Origin: Erginobacter sp964587835
Lineage (GTDB): Bacteria > Auribacterota > Erginobacteria > Erginobacterales > Erginobacteraceae
Assembly: GCA_964587835.1 (NCBI GenBank)
Contig: CAZPMN010000023.1
Span: forward strand, 1-42,484
Length of the DNA: 42,484 nucleotides
Direction: 5' to 3'
How positions within the stretch are numbered: position 1 is the first letter of the stretch; every line of letters begins with the position of its first letter. The notes beneath the pieces were generated by a model that was not told where the DNA came from, made no database searches, and was given only the letters and a program-made list of their open reading frames with translations. A program made the position numbers and the translations under genes. Of this stretch, positions 1-7,996 are shown piece by piece.

Positions 1-341
1 GGGTCGAGGGCGAGGATCTCCTCCCCGGCCGCGAACCGACCACCCGGGCGGAATTCGGGACTGATCCGCACCACCTGCCCGGAGACCCGGGGCTTTAGAT
101 CGACCCGCCGGGCCGGCACCGCCGTCCCGGCGGCGACAATCTCGACCCTTTCCTCGCCGGGGACGAGAGTGACACTCTCAACCAGGTGAGCCCTCTCCCG
201 GGGCTGGCGGAGTGACGGGCGGGGCGCGCTCCGGATCAGGAGCCGGGCGATGAAAACGGCCGCCGCCACCACCAGCAGGGAGAGAATGATCATCAGGACC
301 CGTCGGGAAGGCCGGACACTGACTCTGATTTTATCGTTCAT
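1..341 (-). CDS. RND efflux periplasmic adaptor (membrane fusion protein), N-terminal part
   Basis: Only the first 113 or so codons are in the window; the gene runs off the left edge. The ATG at 341 follows GGAG at a spacing of about 8. The protein starts with a short basic tail, one hydrophobic helix (about residues 16-36), then a stretch ending in VDLKPRVSGQVVRISPEF and FAAGEEILALDP. The phrase VSGQVV...GGRFAAGEEILALD is the lipoyl-like half-motif of HlyD/AcrA-type adaptors, which bridge an inner-membrane RND pump and an outer-membrane channel. It lies downstream of the NodT-type outer-membrane gene on the same strand, so the pump itself is expected beyond the left edge. Substrate unknown. 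Confidence 0.8.
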   Translation of the reverse strand, partial: MNDKIRVSVRPSRRVLMIILSLLVVAAAVFIARLLIRSAPRPSLRQPRERAHLVESVTLVPGEERVEIVAAGTAVPARRVDLKPRVSGQVVRISPEFRPGGRFAAGEEILALD

Positions 342-484
342 TGAGCTTACTCCGTAAAAATCGCTTTAGACTGCTAATTGCAGACCTATTCCCATCTCTA
401 TCAAGCGCAGCGATACTGCACCTACTACTAGGAATGCCCAAGGCATTCCGATCCATCAAGCCCAAAGGGCGATACCGCATCTGT

Positions 485-550
485 CACCGCTTACCGCTTA
501 CTGCTCACTGCTTACTGCTCACTGATTACCGATTACCGATTACTGATTAC
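485..550 (+). repeat. Heptamer array, nine units of YACYGMT
   Basis: Nine consecutive 7-base units in unbroken phase: CACCGCT, TACCGCT, TACTGCT, CACTGCT, TACTGCT, CACTGAT, TACCGAT, TACCGAT, TACTGAT. It overlaps the last codons and the stop (540-542) of the minus-strand NodT gene, so the last residues (about DSNQ) are encoded by the repeat. In the sense of that gene the unit reads GTAAGCA/GTAATCA, the same family as the array after rplI. The rest of the 342-539 spacer shows no gene. Confidence 0.85.
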
Positions 551-1931
551 TATCCTTCTCCTCCCAACTCCCGGCCAGGGAACGGTAAAGGGCGACCCGA
601 TAGAGAAGGAGGTCGCGCTCGGCGCTCAGGAGTTCCCGCTGCAGGGACTGAGTCGAATTGAGCGAGGAGAGGACGTCGAGGTAGCCGGTATCCCCCTTCC
701 GGTACCGGAGCTGGGCCTGTTTCAGGGCGTTCTCGGCGGCAGTCAGCTGGAGGCGGAGGCGGACGATATATTCAGCCTGTTTCTCCTCCCGGACCAGGGC
801 GTTCTCCACCTCCCGCAGGGCGGTGAGAACCGTCTGGCGATAGGCGGCCAACTGCTCTTCGGAGACCGCCAGCAGCCGGTCGGCTTCGGCCGACCGCCGC
901 CCGCCGTCGATCAGGGGGGCGAGGATACCGGCGGCGAAACCGGCGAACCAGTTGTCGAAGAGGTCCTCGAACTCCCCGGAGCGATAGCCGGCGGAGCCGG
1001 TCAGAGTCAGGGCGGGAAGCCGATCGGCCCGGGCGGCGGAGACCCCCCAGTCGGCCGACTCGAGACGGGAGAAAGCCGCCCTGACGTCGGGACGGTTCTC
1101 GATCAACCGGGAAGGCAGGCCAAGACTGGGGAGCGGCGGGAGATAGGGAAGGTGGTCGGCGGTCAGGCCGAGGTCGGTGAGGGGCGGCCGGCCGAGGAGC
1201 ACGGCCAGTTCGTAGCGGACCGTCTCCAGTTCCGACTCCAAAACCGGAATCAGGGACTCGGTGGCGGCCAGGATCTGGTCCTGCTGGTAGACGGCCAGGG
1301 CGGTGGCCAGCCCTCGGCGCTGCCTGAGAAGGAGGAGTTCCCGGGTGGTCCGGTTGGTCTCGACCTGGCGACGGGCCAACTCCAGCCGGGACCTCAGGTT
1401 CACCTCCCGCAGCCAGCGGTCGGCGATCTCGCCGGCCAGGGAGATTTGGGCCGCCGCCAGGTCGAAACCGGCGGCGTCGGCCAGGGCGCCGGCCTCCCGG
1501 GCGACGGATCGAACCCGGCCCCAGAGATCGATCTCGTAGGCCGCCGCCAGGGAGAGTTCGTAATTCTCGGAGGTCGCGGTTGTCCGCTCCCCGCCGGATT
1601 CGCTCGAAGATCGGATCGCTCCGGCCTCCCCGGCCAGGTTGACCTGGGGGTAGCGGCCGGAACCGGCCAGGGCAGCGGCGGCCTCAGCCTGGCGGAGCCG
1701 GGCTTGGGCCTGCTGGATGGTAAAACTCCCGCCGAGGGCTTCCTCAACCAGGCGATTGAGTTCCCCGCTGTTGAAATCCTCCCACCAGCGGGCGGCGGGA
1801 GCCTCCTCCCCGCCGGGCCGGCCGAAGCTCTCCGGGACGGCGGGCGCGGGCGGCTCTTCCCGCTCGGGGAGAAAGGAACAACCGGCCGAAAGGGTTAAAA
1901 GCAGGATCAAGAGGGGATTAAGGGATCGCAT
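540..1931 (-). CDS. NodT/OprM-type outer membrane efflux lipoprotein
   Basis: This 463-residue protein is of usual length for the outer-membrane factor of a tripartite efflux pump, a trimeric channel through the outer membrane and periplasm. The N-terminus is a lipoprotein signal: hydrophobic LNPLLILLLTLSAGC with the lipid-attachment cysteine at residue 18 (the -3 position is Ser, slightly atypical). The body is rich in Ala, Gln, Glu and Leu and shows the two-fold helical pattern of the family, including NRPDVRAAFSRLESADWGVSAARA-like text near the middle and LRYRKGDTGYLDVLSS near the C-terminus, both typical of NodT proteins. No clear Shine-Dalgarno precedes the ATG at 1931. It lies upstream of the adaptor on the same strand, with a repeat-filled 198-bp gap between them. 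The C-terminus runs into a heptamer array. Confidence 0.92.
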   Translation of the reverse strand: MRSLNPLLILLLTLSAGCSFLPEREEPPAPAVPESFGRPGGEEAPAARWWEDFNSGELNRLVEEALGGSFTIQQAQARLRQAEAAAALAGSGRYPQVNLAGEAGAIRSSSESGGERTTATSENYELSLAAAYEIDLWGRVRSVAREAGALADAAGFDLAAAQISLAGEIADRWLREVNLRSRLELARRQVETNRTTRELLLLRQRRGLATALAVYQQDQILAATESLIPVLESELETVRYELAVLLGRPPLTDLGLTADHLPYLPPLPSLGLPSRLIENRPDVRAAFSRLESADWGVSAARADRLPALTLTGSAGYRSGEFEDLFDNWFAGFAAGILAPLIDGGRRSAEADRLLAVSEEQLAAYRQTVLTALREVENALVREEKQAEYIVRLRLQLTAAENALKQAQLRYRKGDTGYLDVLSSLNSTQSLQRELLSAERDLLLYRVALYRSLAGSWEEKDSNQ

Positions 1932-2067
1932 AAAAAGTCAAATCGATCCCGAGGCCGCCCCCGAGCGCCGTTCAGCAGGCCTCCGGAGAAGTTCGGGATC
2001 GTCATCGGTGTCGAAAAACAATTCTCCCGGTTCGCAAAGAACTGCGGGAATGCCGATACGGGCTTAG

Positions 2068-2610
2068 TTAAACTACAAACACCGCCGCCGCCAGAGTGGT
2101 GGTCCAGAGGCCGGATTTGTCGCCCTCCGCCGACTGACAGACATGGGTGGTGGTGATGATCTTGCCCGAGGCCTGATAGATCTGCTTCCTTTCATCCCAG
2201 GCGACCTCGGGGTCGAATTCGATCCCCAGGGTGGTGGCAAGCATCGTGGCCGCCAAGTCCTCGGCGTAATCCCCCGACTTCTTGGCCGTCTCCCCGAAAG
2301 CGTGGTGTTCGGAGAGATACCCGTAGCCCCCCTTGAAGGCCGGCTTGGCCACCCCGATGGCGGCGGAGACCAGTCGGTTGGGCTCGTTGGTATCGTTGCG
2401 GGCCATCACCACGAAGACGATCTGCCCGGGCTTGAGCAGCTTTTTCCCCTCCCGACTGGAGATTTTCTGGCAGCCGGGGGGAAGGATGCTGGAGACGTTG
2501 ACCAGGTTGCACTTCTCGATACCACCCTTGCGCAGGGCCATCTCGAACGAGGCCAGCCGGTCTTTGTGAACCCCGACCCCCTTGGTCAGGAAAAATTTCT
2601 TCGGGATCAT
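2068..2610 (-). CDS. pdaD: Pyruvoyl-dependent arginine decarboxylase
   Basis: This 180-residue protein matches the short pyruvoyl arginine decarboxylases. They cut themselves at a Ser-Ser bond to form a pyruvoyl cofactor and convert arginine to agmatine. The expected cleavage site is seen in NLVNVSSILPPGC (serines 40 and 41). Other family stretches are PGQIVFVVMARNDTNEPNR, GYGYLSEHHAFGE and ATTLGIEF. Its start overlaps the stop of the upstream DHS-like gene by four bases (2607-2610), so translation is probably coupled. With the divergent agmatinase it gives a route arginine -> agmatine -> putrescine. The 136 bases after the stop, before the NodT gene, hold no convincing gene. Confidence 0.95.
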   Translation of the reverse strand: MIPKKFFLTKGVGVHKDRLASFEMALRKGGIEKCNLVNVSSILPPGCQKISSREGKKLLKPGQIVFVVMARNDTNEPNRLVSAAIGVAKPAFKGGYGYLSEHHAFGETAKKSGDYAEDLAATMLATTLGIEFDPEVAWDERKQIYQASGKIITTTHVCQSAEGDKSGLWTTTLAAAVFVV

Positions 2611-3638
2611 TCTCTCCCCTCCTCCAGGATGTCGGCGTAGGCCTTTGGTTTTCTCTCTTTCCAGCCCCCCCGATGATAAACATAACTGGCCAGGAGCGGA
2701 AAGGCGATGGTCGCCTCGGCGTAGACCATCTGCTCGTAAACGTCGTCCACTTTGCCCCAGGAGTGGGCCTCCTTCAGGGTGGAACCGGAGAGCGCCCCGT
2801 CGCGCTCGTCGGCCACGGTGATCTGGATCGCGTATCGGTGCATCGAGGGGTTCTCCTTTAAGATATCGGCGGCGACCACGATATCCTGGGCGAAGTTCTT
2901 CGGCACCCCGCCCCCGATCATCACCAGACCGGTCTGGCCGGCTTCGACCTTGATCCGGGTCAGCTCCAGGAAGTCGCGGGCGCTGTCGATGCTGACCACC
3001 TTCTCCTTACCTCGTTTATGCTGGTGGGCGATCAGGCCGAACCCGGCCGAGCAGTCGGAGAAGGCGGGGACGAAGATCGGCACCGCCCGGCGGTGACACT
3101 CCCGGATCAGCGAATCCTCCCCCTTCCCCTCCCGATCCAAGTACCTTCCCATCTCGCGGATGAACTCCCGCGAGGAGTAAGGCCGGGGAGGGAGGGCGTC
3201 GGCGATGGCGGCCACGGTCATATCGCAGACCCGCAGCTCTTCCTCGTCGATGAAGGTATCGTAGATCCGGTCGATCATATTCTTCCGCAGCAACTCGTCA
3301 TCGATAAACTGAGTCCCCCGGTAATGTTTAAAGCCCAGGGCTTCGAAGAAGTCCTGATCGACGATGATCGCCCCGGTGGAGACGATGGCGTCCACCATCC
3401 GGTAGCGGACCAGATCGCGGACGGCGTTCTTCAACCCGGCGGAGAAGAGCGAACCGGCCAGGCAAAGAATGATCGAACAGTCTTGATCGGCGATCATCCT
3501 CTCGTAGATCGAACAGGCGCTGGCCAGATTGCGGGCCTGGAAGGCCATCCGTCTATAGGCCTCGATGATCCCGGTGGAATCAAAGGCGGTAATGTCGATC
3601 TGGGCTATCTCGTCGTGGAGAAGTTCCTCTCGTTTCAT
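2607..3638 (-). CDS. Deoxyhypusine-synthase-like protein (probable polyamine aminobutyl transferase)
   Basis: This 343-residue protein belongs to the deoxyhypusine synthase family, which moves the aminobutyl group of spermidine to a lysine of eIF5A or, in homospermidine synthases, to a free amine. The lysine that carries the enzyme intermediate is present in LKEAHSWGKVDD (Lys296, matching the SWGK lysine of the human enzyme). The NAD-binding region contains STGAIIVDQDF and MIGGGVPKNFAQD. Where eukaryotic DHS has VKHH, this protein has PKNF, a change seen in bacterial DHS-like proteins. Bacteria lack eIF5A, and the neighbours are pdaD (4-bp overlap) and agmatinase, so a free-polyamine substrate is more likely than protein modification. 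The exact product cannot be read from the sequence. Confidence 0.9.
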   Translation of the reverse strand: MKREELLHDEIAQIDITAFDSTGIIEAYRRMAFQARNLASACSIYERMIADQDCSIILCLAGSLFSAGLKNAVRDLVRYRMVDAIVSTGAIIVDQDFFEALGFKHYRGTQFIDDELLRKNMIDRIYDTFIDEEELRVCDMTVAAIADALPPRPYSSREFIREMGRYLDREGKGEDSLIRECHRRAVPIFVPAFSDCSAGFGLIAHQHKRGKEKVVSIDSARDFLELTRIKVEAGQTGLVMIGGGVPKNFAQDIVVAADILKENPSMHRYAIQITVADERDGALSGSTLKEAHSWGKVDDVYEQMVYAEATIAFPLLASYVYHRGGWKERKPKAYADILEEGRE

Positions 3639-3771
3639 ACCTGACTCCCGATTTTCGGCCGGACGGCCGCCCCCGGCGGCCGTAGTTAAAGGGGTATGGT
3701 ATTCTCAAACGCCTGACAGCGCAACCAGATTATCGCCCCCGAAAACCGCTCTGACGGCCGAAAAATTACTA

Positions 3772-3799
3772 TTGCCTTTTCCGGAGAAAAAGTTATAAG
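3772..3799 (+). promoter_or_regulatory. Possible sigma-70 promoter for the agmatinase transcript
   Basis: TTGCCT (3772-3777) and TATAAG (3794-3799) are separated by 16 bases, about 38 bases upstream of the small ORF at 3837. The same TTGCC(C/T)-16 layout is seen before hisG and rpsB. This is pattern matching only. Confidence 0.4.
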
Positions 3800-3836
3800 A
3801 GTGCCCTGGACATTCCACACTATTCCGGGTAGAGCA

Positions 3837-4007
3837 ATGAACTTGGATTATCTCGAACTGGAAGACGGCGAGTTGGATATTACCCCCGGCCGTCGGGGGA
3901 AGTTCCGGCAGCGGAGATGGGAGGAAAGCGAGTTGAGGGGCCGGAAGGACCGCCGCAGTCCGCGAGAACGGATCAGAAGAATCAGAAGGACCCAGGAGAG
4001 GTTTTAG
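3837..4007 (+). CDS. Small basic ORF upstream of agmatinase (possible leader peptide)
   Basis: A 56-codon ORF begins at ATG 3837 and stops with TAG at 4005-4007. The peptide has an acidic start (MNLDYLELEDGELDITPG) and a very basic Arg-rich end (RIRRIRRTQERF). I recognise no family. Its codons end mostly in G or C, like the genes of this window, whereas the overlapping agmatinase frame over 3917-4007 has many third-position A and T bases. That favours this frame as the translated one here. AGGAGAGG at 3994-4001, inside its last codons, is well placed to start translation of the next gene about eight bases later. It could be a coupled leader gene or chance; there is no strong ribosome site before it (GGGTAGAGCA). 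Confidence 0.4.
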   Translation: MNLDYLELEDGELDITPGRRGKFRQRRWEESELRGRKDRRSPRERIRRIRRTQERF

Positions 4008-4894
4008 CCATCCCTCCGTTCCCGGTTCAATTCCTGGACGACGGAAGCGAACCGCCGCCCTTCGTCCCGGCGGAGAAGGCTTCGGTCATCATCCTCCCGG
4101 TCCCGCTGGAGAAGACCGTATCCTATCTCCCGGGGACCGAGGCCGGTCCCCGGCGGATTTTGGAAGCCTCCCGACAGGTTGAGCTTTACGATCCCGAACT
4201 GGACGCCTCTCCCTGGCGGGTGGGGATTCATACCACGGCGCCGGTCGACTGCCGGGGAACGTCGGAAGAATGCCTGGACCGGATTGAGGCGGCGGTCGCC
4301 GCGCTCGGCGGGCGCGCGGTTCCGATCTGCCTGGGCGGAGAGCACACCCTGACCCTGGGCGCGGTCCGGGCGCTCCAGCAGAACGGGGAGGACTTTTCCG
4401 TCCTTCACCTCGACGCCCACGCCGACCTCCGGGACCGGTACGGCGGCACGGAGCTCTCCCACGCTTCGGTGATCAGGAGGGTCAGCGAGCTCGGGATCCC
4501 GGTGGTCTCGGTCGGGGTCCGGGCACTCTCCCGAAAGGAGGCGGAATATCTCAAGGCGGAAGAGATCCGGATCTTTTCGGGCTGGCGATTTCCCGCCGGC
4601 GGATATCCCTGGAAGGAGATCGCCGGGGCGCTGGGGCGGCGGGTTTATCTCACCATCGACCTCGACGCCTTCGACCCCTCCGAGGTTCCCGGGGTGGGAA
4701 CTCCGGAACCGGGGGGATTGCATTGGCCCCAGGCGCTCGAACTGCTGCGGGCGTTGCGCGGCGCCGGCAAGACCCTAATCGGCGCGGATTTGGTCGAGCT
4801 CTGCCCGCTGGAGAACTCGGTCGTCTCCGAGTTTTTCGCCGCCCGGCTGCTTTACAAAATGATCGGTTACCTGATCGCCGCGGAAGGGAAATAG
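3917..4894 (+). CDS. speB: Agmatinase / ureohydrolase family protein
   Basis: This is an arginase-superfamily enzyme that would hydrolyse agmatine to putrescine and urea. The metal-binding motifs are intact: CLGGEHTLT, HLDAHADLRD and TIDLDAFDPSEVPGVGTPEPGG, giving all the usual His/Asp ligands of the two-manganese centre. The only ATG in frame is at 3917. It adds about 31 residues (MGGKRVEGPEGPPQ...) that look unlike the family, have poor third-position GC, and overlap a better-coding small ORF. AGGAGAGG at 3994-4001 is ideally spaced to an ATC at 4010, so true initiation there on a non-standard codon, or a base error, is possible. The gene is divergent from pdaD and the DHS-like gene, which completes the local polyamine set. 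Confidence 0.93.
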   Translation: MGGKRVEGPEGPPQSARTDQKNQKDPGEVLAIPPFPVQFLDDGSEPPPFVPAEKASVIILPVPLEKTVSYLPGTEAGPRRILEASRQVELYDPELDASPWRVGIHTTAPVDCRGTSEECLDRIEAAVAALGGRAVPICLGGEHTLTLGAVRALQQNGEDFSVLHLDAHADLRDRYGGTELSHASVIRRVSELGIPVVSVGVRALSRKEAEYLKAEEIRIFSGWRFPAGGYPWKEIAGALGRRVYLTIDLDAFDPSEVPGVGTPEPGGLHWPQALELLRALRGAGKTLIGADLVELCPLENSVVSEFFAARLLYKMIGYLIAAEGK

Positions 4895-4896
4895 CC

Positions 4897-6072
4897 ATGC
4901 ACAACCTGCGACCGACGCTCCGGAAACTAACCGCCATCCTGATTGTCCTGCTCCTGTCGGCCGGGATCCCGGCCGCCGGCCTCCCGGACCTCGGTCCCGA
5001 TGCGGCCGGCTCCCCGAATCCGGCGGCGGCAGTCGAATCCGAATCCGGGCGGGAGACAGCGGAACCGGGGGAAGAGGCGATCCGCCTCTTCCGGGAGAGA
5101 GCCGAACTGCAACTGTCGGCGGCGGAGGAAAAGATGGCCGCCGCGCTCCAGCAGGCGGCCCGGGCGGAGCGCGAATTGGATCTGGCTCGGGAGCGAATGG
5201 GCCGCAGCGGCAGCGGTATCGCCGACCGGAAGACGGATATCTACAGCAAACTGATCCGGACCGGATTGGTCCTCCTGATCGGTTACCTCCTGATCTTCGG
5301 CCTGGTCAAGGTCGTCAACCGCCAGATCGCCGATCTCCGGACCCGGCATATGATCCGGAAGCACGTGATTTATTTCTTCAACCTCCTGATCATCCTCCTG
5401 ATTGTCCTGATCTGGCTCCAGCATATCAGCTCCATCACCATCTTTCTCAGCGCGGTCGGCGCCGGGGTAGCCCTTGCCCTCCAGGAAGTCATCCTCTGCC
5501 TGGCCGGATGGCTGATGATAATGATGCGCCGCCCCTTTGAGGTCGGGGACCGGATCGAGTACGGCGATGTCAAGGGCGATGTGATCGACATTCAGATTCT
5601 TCAGACCACGATGCTGGAGATCGGCAACTGGGTGCAAGCCGATCACAGTACGGGACGGATCGTCAAGGTCCCCAACAGCGCCATCTTCAAGAAACCGAAC
5701 TTCAATTACAGCCGGGGGTTTGAATATATCTGGAACGAGTTGCGGGTCCTGATTACCTTCGAGAGCGACTGGAAGAAGGCGGAGGAGATTATGCTCAAAC
5801 ACGCCGTCGTTCAGGCCGAAGGGATGGAGGAGATCGTCAAGCGGAAGATAAAAAGGATGTCCCGCCGTTATATGATTCACTACGGCAAGCTCACCCCGAT
5901 CGTCTATGTCAGGATTCTCGACAGCGGGGTGGAGCTCACCCTCCGCTACCTGACCGAGGCGCGAAAACGCCGCAACACCGAAGATGACTTCTCCCGCCAG
6001 ATTCTGAACGAATTCGCCCGACTGCCGGATGTCAATTTCGCCTACCCGACTTACCGGATCGTCCGGAAATAG
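4897..6072 (+). CDS. MscS-family mechanosensitive channel
   Basis: This 391-residue small-conductance channel starts at ATG 4897, just after the agmatinase stop, with AAGGGA overlapping that stop. An N-terminal hydrophobic segment (about residues 10-28) looks like a signal peptide or first helix. It is followed by a low-complexity stretch and a coiled-coil-like region (about 60-105, rich in Glu, Ala and Arg). Then come helices at about 117-140 and 156-175 and the pore helix region SAVGAGVALALQEVILCLAGW (about 185-205). The beta domain signature RRPFEVGDRIEYGDVKGDVIDI and the later VKVPNSAIFKKP are diagnostic of MscS. It would vent solutes under osmotic downshock. The potassium-related gene downstream suggests an osmotic module. 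Confidence 0.92.
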   Translation: MHNLRPTLRKLTAILIVLLLSAGIPAAGLPDLGPDAAGSPNPAAAVESESGRETAEPGEEAIRLFRERAELQLSAAEEKMAAALQQAARAERELDLARERMGRSGSGIADRKTDIYSKLIRTGLVLLIGYLLIFGLVKVVNRQIADLRTRHMIRKHVIYFFNLLIILLIVLIWLQHISSITIFLSAVGAGVALALQEVILCLAGWLMIMMRRPFEVGDRIEYGDVKGDVIDIQILQTTMLEIGNWVQADHSTGRIVKVPNSAIFKKPNFNYSRGFEYIWNELRVLITFESDWKKAEEIMLKHAVVQAEGMEEIVKRKIKRMSRRYMIHYGKLTPIVYVRILDSGVELTLRYLTEARKRRNTEDDFSRQILNEFARLPDVNFAYPTYRIVRK

Positions 6073-6101
6073 CATCTTTGCGAACAACTTAATTTTCACC
6101 G

Positions 6102-6857
6102 ATGAATATACTCCTTTTTCTGGTCGCCCTGATCGTCTCGGTGATCGCCGTCCGGATCGGGGCGGTCGCTTTCAACCTGACCGGTCTGGAGTGGAAAGTG
6201 GCCAAGTTCCAGGCGCTTTCCTGCTTCACCGGGACCGGATTCACCACCCGGGAGTCGGAGCTGGTCCTGGGCAGCCCCCGGCGGCGGCGGATCGCCACCT
6301 ATCTGATCGTCATCGGCCACGCCGGGTTCGTGGCGATGATCGCCACCTTCGCCAATTCGATTCGTCCCAATCTCGACCTCTCCCGGATCGACCTTCCCAT
6401 CCTCCGGTCCATAGTTCCCGTCCAGCTCCTACCCCTGATCAACCTTATGATCATCGCTTCCGCGGTTTACGCCCTGATCCGGTTCGTCCCCCACACCCGC
6501 CTGGCCCGGCAGGTCACGGTTTTGGCCAAGCGGAAGCTGGTGGGAAAACAGATCATCCCCCCGGAGAAATTCGAGGAGATTTTCGTCGCCCCCGGCGGTT
6601 ACGGAATCTCCCGGGTAGAGATCGAGGAGACCAGCCCGATCCTCGACCGGACCCTGGCCCAGGCCGACCTGCGGAAGCACGGGATCACCGTCCTGGTCAT
6701 CGAACGGGGCCTGACCACCATCCCCAACCCCGGCCCTGACACCCGGATCCAGAGCGGGGACGTTCTGCTCTGTTTCGGCCGACTGACGGTGATGAAGGAC
6801 GAGATCTACACCATCTCCGGGGATCCCCCCGAAAGCGGGCCCGAATCGACGGACTGA
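6102..6857 (+). CDS. Membrane protein with C-terminal TrkA-C (RCK_C) domain
   Basis: This 251-residue protein has three predicted membrane helices: about residues 1-22 (MNILLFLVALIVSVIAV), 62-85 (IATYLIVIGHAGFVAMI) and 105-128 (VQLLPLINLMIIASAVYAL). Between the first two is FQALSCFTGTGFTTRESELV, recalling the CFTGTGFTT element of small TrkA-C membrane proteins. The C-terminal part, about 160-240 (YGISRVEIEETSPILDRTL... SGDVLLCFGRL), fits a TrkA-C domain, which binds small ligands and regulates potassium or cation transport. There is no Rossmann RCK_N domain, so it is not a full TrkA. It follows MscS by 29 bases and probably shares its transcript. Substrate and partner are unknown. Confidence 0.8.
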   Translation: MNILLFLVALIVSVIAVRIGAVAFNLTGLEWKVAKFQALSCFTGTGFTTRESELVLGSPRRRRIATYLIVIGHAGFVAMIATFANSIRPNLDLSRIDLPILRSIVPVQLLPLINLMIIASAVYALIRFVPHTRLARQVTVLAKRKLVGKQIIPPEKFEEIFVAPGGYGISRVEIEETSPILDRTLAQADLRKHGITVLVIERGLTTIPNPGPDTRIQSGDVLLCFGRLTVMKDEIYTISGDPPESGPESTD

Positions 6858-6893
6858 CCGCTCCCTCTCCGGTCAAGCCTGGGAATTTTCTGG

Positions 6894-6921
6894 TTGCCTG
6901 TCCCCCCGGCGGCTGATAAAG
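6894..6921 (+). promoter_or_regulatory. Possible promoter before hisG
   Basis: TTGCCT (6894-6899) is followed after 16 bases by ATAAAG (6916-6921), within TGATAAAGT, 20 bases before the hisG ATG. The start site would leave a very short leader. Confidence 0.35.
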
Positions 6922-6940
6922 TCCCGGTTTCGGTTAAGAG

Positions 6941-7843
6941 ATGATGAAGACTAACAATAAAAACGACTCCGGGGCGCTGATCCGGCTGGGGCTGCCCAAG
7001 GGAAGCCTCCAGGAATCCACCTTCGACCTCTTTAACCGGGCCGGGTTTAACGTCTCGGTCGGGAGCCGGTCTTACTATCCCCGGCTCGACGATCCCGAGA
7101 TCGAAGCGGTCCTGATCCGCGCCCAGGAGATTCCCCGCTACGTGGAACAGGGGGCGATCGACGCCGGGATTACCGGCCAGGACTGGATTGCCGAGAGCGG
7201 CGCCCAGGTCCAGGAAATCGCCGACCTGATCTACGCCAAGGCCGGGTTCCGCCCGGTGCGCTGGGTGCTGGCGGTACCCGAGGACTCGCCCTTCCTCAAG
7301 CCCGAGGACCTGCGGGGCGGGAGAATCGCCACCGAGCTGGTCGGGGTGAGCCGAGCCTTCTTTGCCGACCGGGGGATCGAATGCGAGATTGAATTCTCCT
7401 GGGGGGCGACCGAAGTCAAGCCGCCCCAGCTGGCCGACGGGATCGTCGAGCTGACCGAGACCGGGTCGTCGCTCCGGGCCAATAAATTGCGGATCGTGGA
7501 GACCGTTCTGGAGAGCACCACCCGCTTTATCGCCAACCGGGAAGTCTGGCGGAACCCGTCCCGCCGGAAAAAACTCGAGAATATCGCCCTGCTGCTCCAG
7601 GGGGCGATCGAGGCCCAGGGCAAGGTGGGAATGAAGATGAACGTCCCCCGGGAGAACCTGGAGCGGATGCTGGAGATCCTTCCCGCCCTCCACTCTCCCA
7701 CCCTCTCCGACCAACTCGACCGCGACTGGGTGGCGGTTGAGGTGGTGATCGAGGAGAAGCGGGTCCGCGAATTGATCCCCGACCTGAAGGAGGCCGGGGC
7801 GGAAGGAATTATCGAATACCCCTTGAACAAGATTGTAATCTGA
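6941..7843 (+). CDS. hisG: ATP phosphoribosyltransferase (long form)
   Basis: HisG joins ATP and PRPP in the first step of histidine synthesis. The 300-residue length marks the long form with its own C-terminal regulatory domain (about residues 215-300), so no HisZ partner is needed. Visible motifs are LGLPKGSLQESTFDLF at the N-terminus, EQGAIDAGITGQDW, and the PRPP-binding loop ELTETGSSLRANKLRIV. The C-terminal part, including GAIEAQGKVGMKMNVP and the ending EGIIEYPLNKIVI, is typical of the regulatory domain. Two ATGs (6941 and 6944) are possible starts; no strong ribosome site is seen. No other his genes are nearby. A prs gene making its substrate PRPP lies 3 kb downstream, which may be coincidence. 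Confidence 0.95.
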   Translation: MMKTNNKNDSGALIRLGLPKGSLQESTFDLFNRAGFNVSVGSRSYYPRLDDPEIEAVLIRAQEIPRYVEQGAIDAGITGQDWIAESGAQVQEIADLIYAKAGFRPVRWVLAVPEDSPFLKPEDLRGGRIATELVGVSRAFFADRGIECEIEFSWGATEVKPPQLADGIVELTETGSSLRANKLRIVETVLESTTRFIANREVWRNPSRRKKLENIALLLQGAIEAQGKVGMKMNVPRENLERMLEILPALHSPTLSDQLDRDWVAVEVVIEEKRVRELIPDLKEAGAEGIIEYPLNKIVI

Positions 7844-7906
7844 GCTGTCTATTTAACCGGGCACCCGGATCAACCCGGCCCCGGACAGACCCCAAGGAGT
7901 TGACTT

Positions 7907-7996
7907 ATGCCGTCAGGACGGAAAAAAAGAAAGTCCAAGATCGCCAAGCACAAACGGAAGAAAAGGCTGCGGCGGGATCGTCACAAGAAGAAATGA
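7907..7996 (+). CDS. AURKAIP1/COX24-domain small basic protein
   Basis: A 29-residue ORF reads MPSGRKKRKSKIAKHKRK and continues KRLRRDRHKKK. The sequence closely follows the short AURKAIP1/COX24-domain proteins annotated in Bacteroidota and PVC-type genomes (MPSGKKRKR...KRKKRLRKNRHKKK, from memory), related to mitochondrial ribosomal protein mS38. About half its residues are Lys or Arg, as expected of an RNA-binding ribosome-associated peptide. AAGGAG at 7894-7899 is correctly placed before the ATG. Its stop overlaps the ATG of the TPR lipoprotein (ATGA at 7993-7996), so the two are probably coupled. Confidence 0.85.
   Translation: MPSGRKKRKSKIAKHKRKKRLRRDRHKKK

Noticed and set aside
1932..2067. 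Minus-strand reading frame with text like ELFFDTDDDPELLRR between pdaD and the NodT gene.
   Set aside because: Coding-like composition but no start codon with a ribosome site and no family match; too short to call.
2607..3638. True deoxyhypusine synthase acting on eIF5A.
   Set aside because: The organism is bacterial, no eIF5A-like gene is in the window, and the gene is coupled to pdaD.
4723..4896. N-terminal extension of the MscS gene overlapping agmatinase.
   Set aside because: The overlapping frame is the agmatinase C-terminus; ATG 4897 directly precedes a proper hydrophobic segment.
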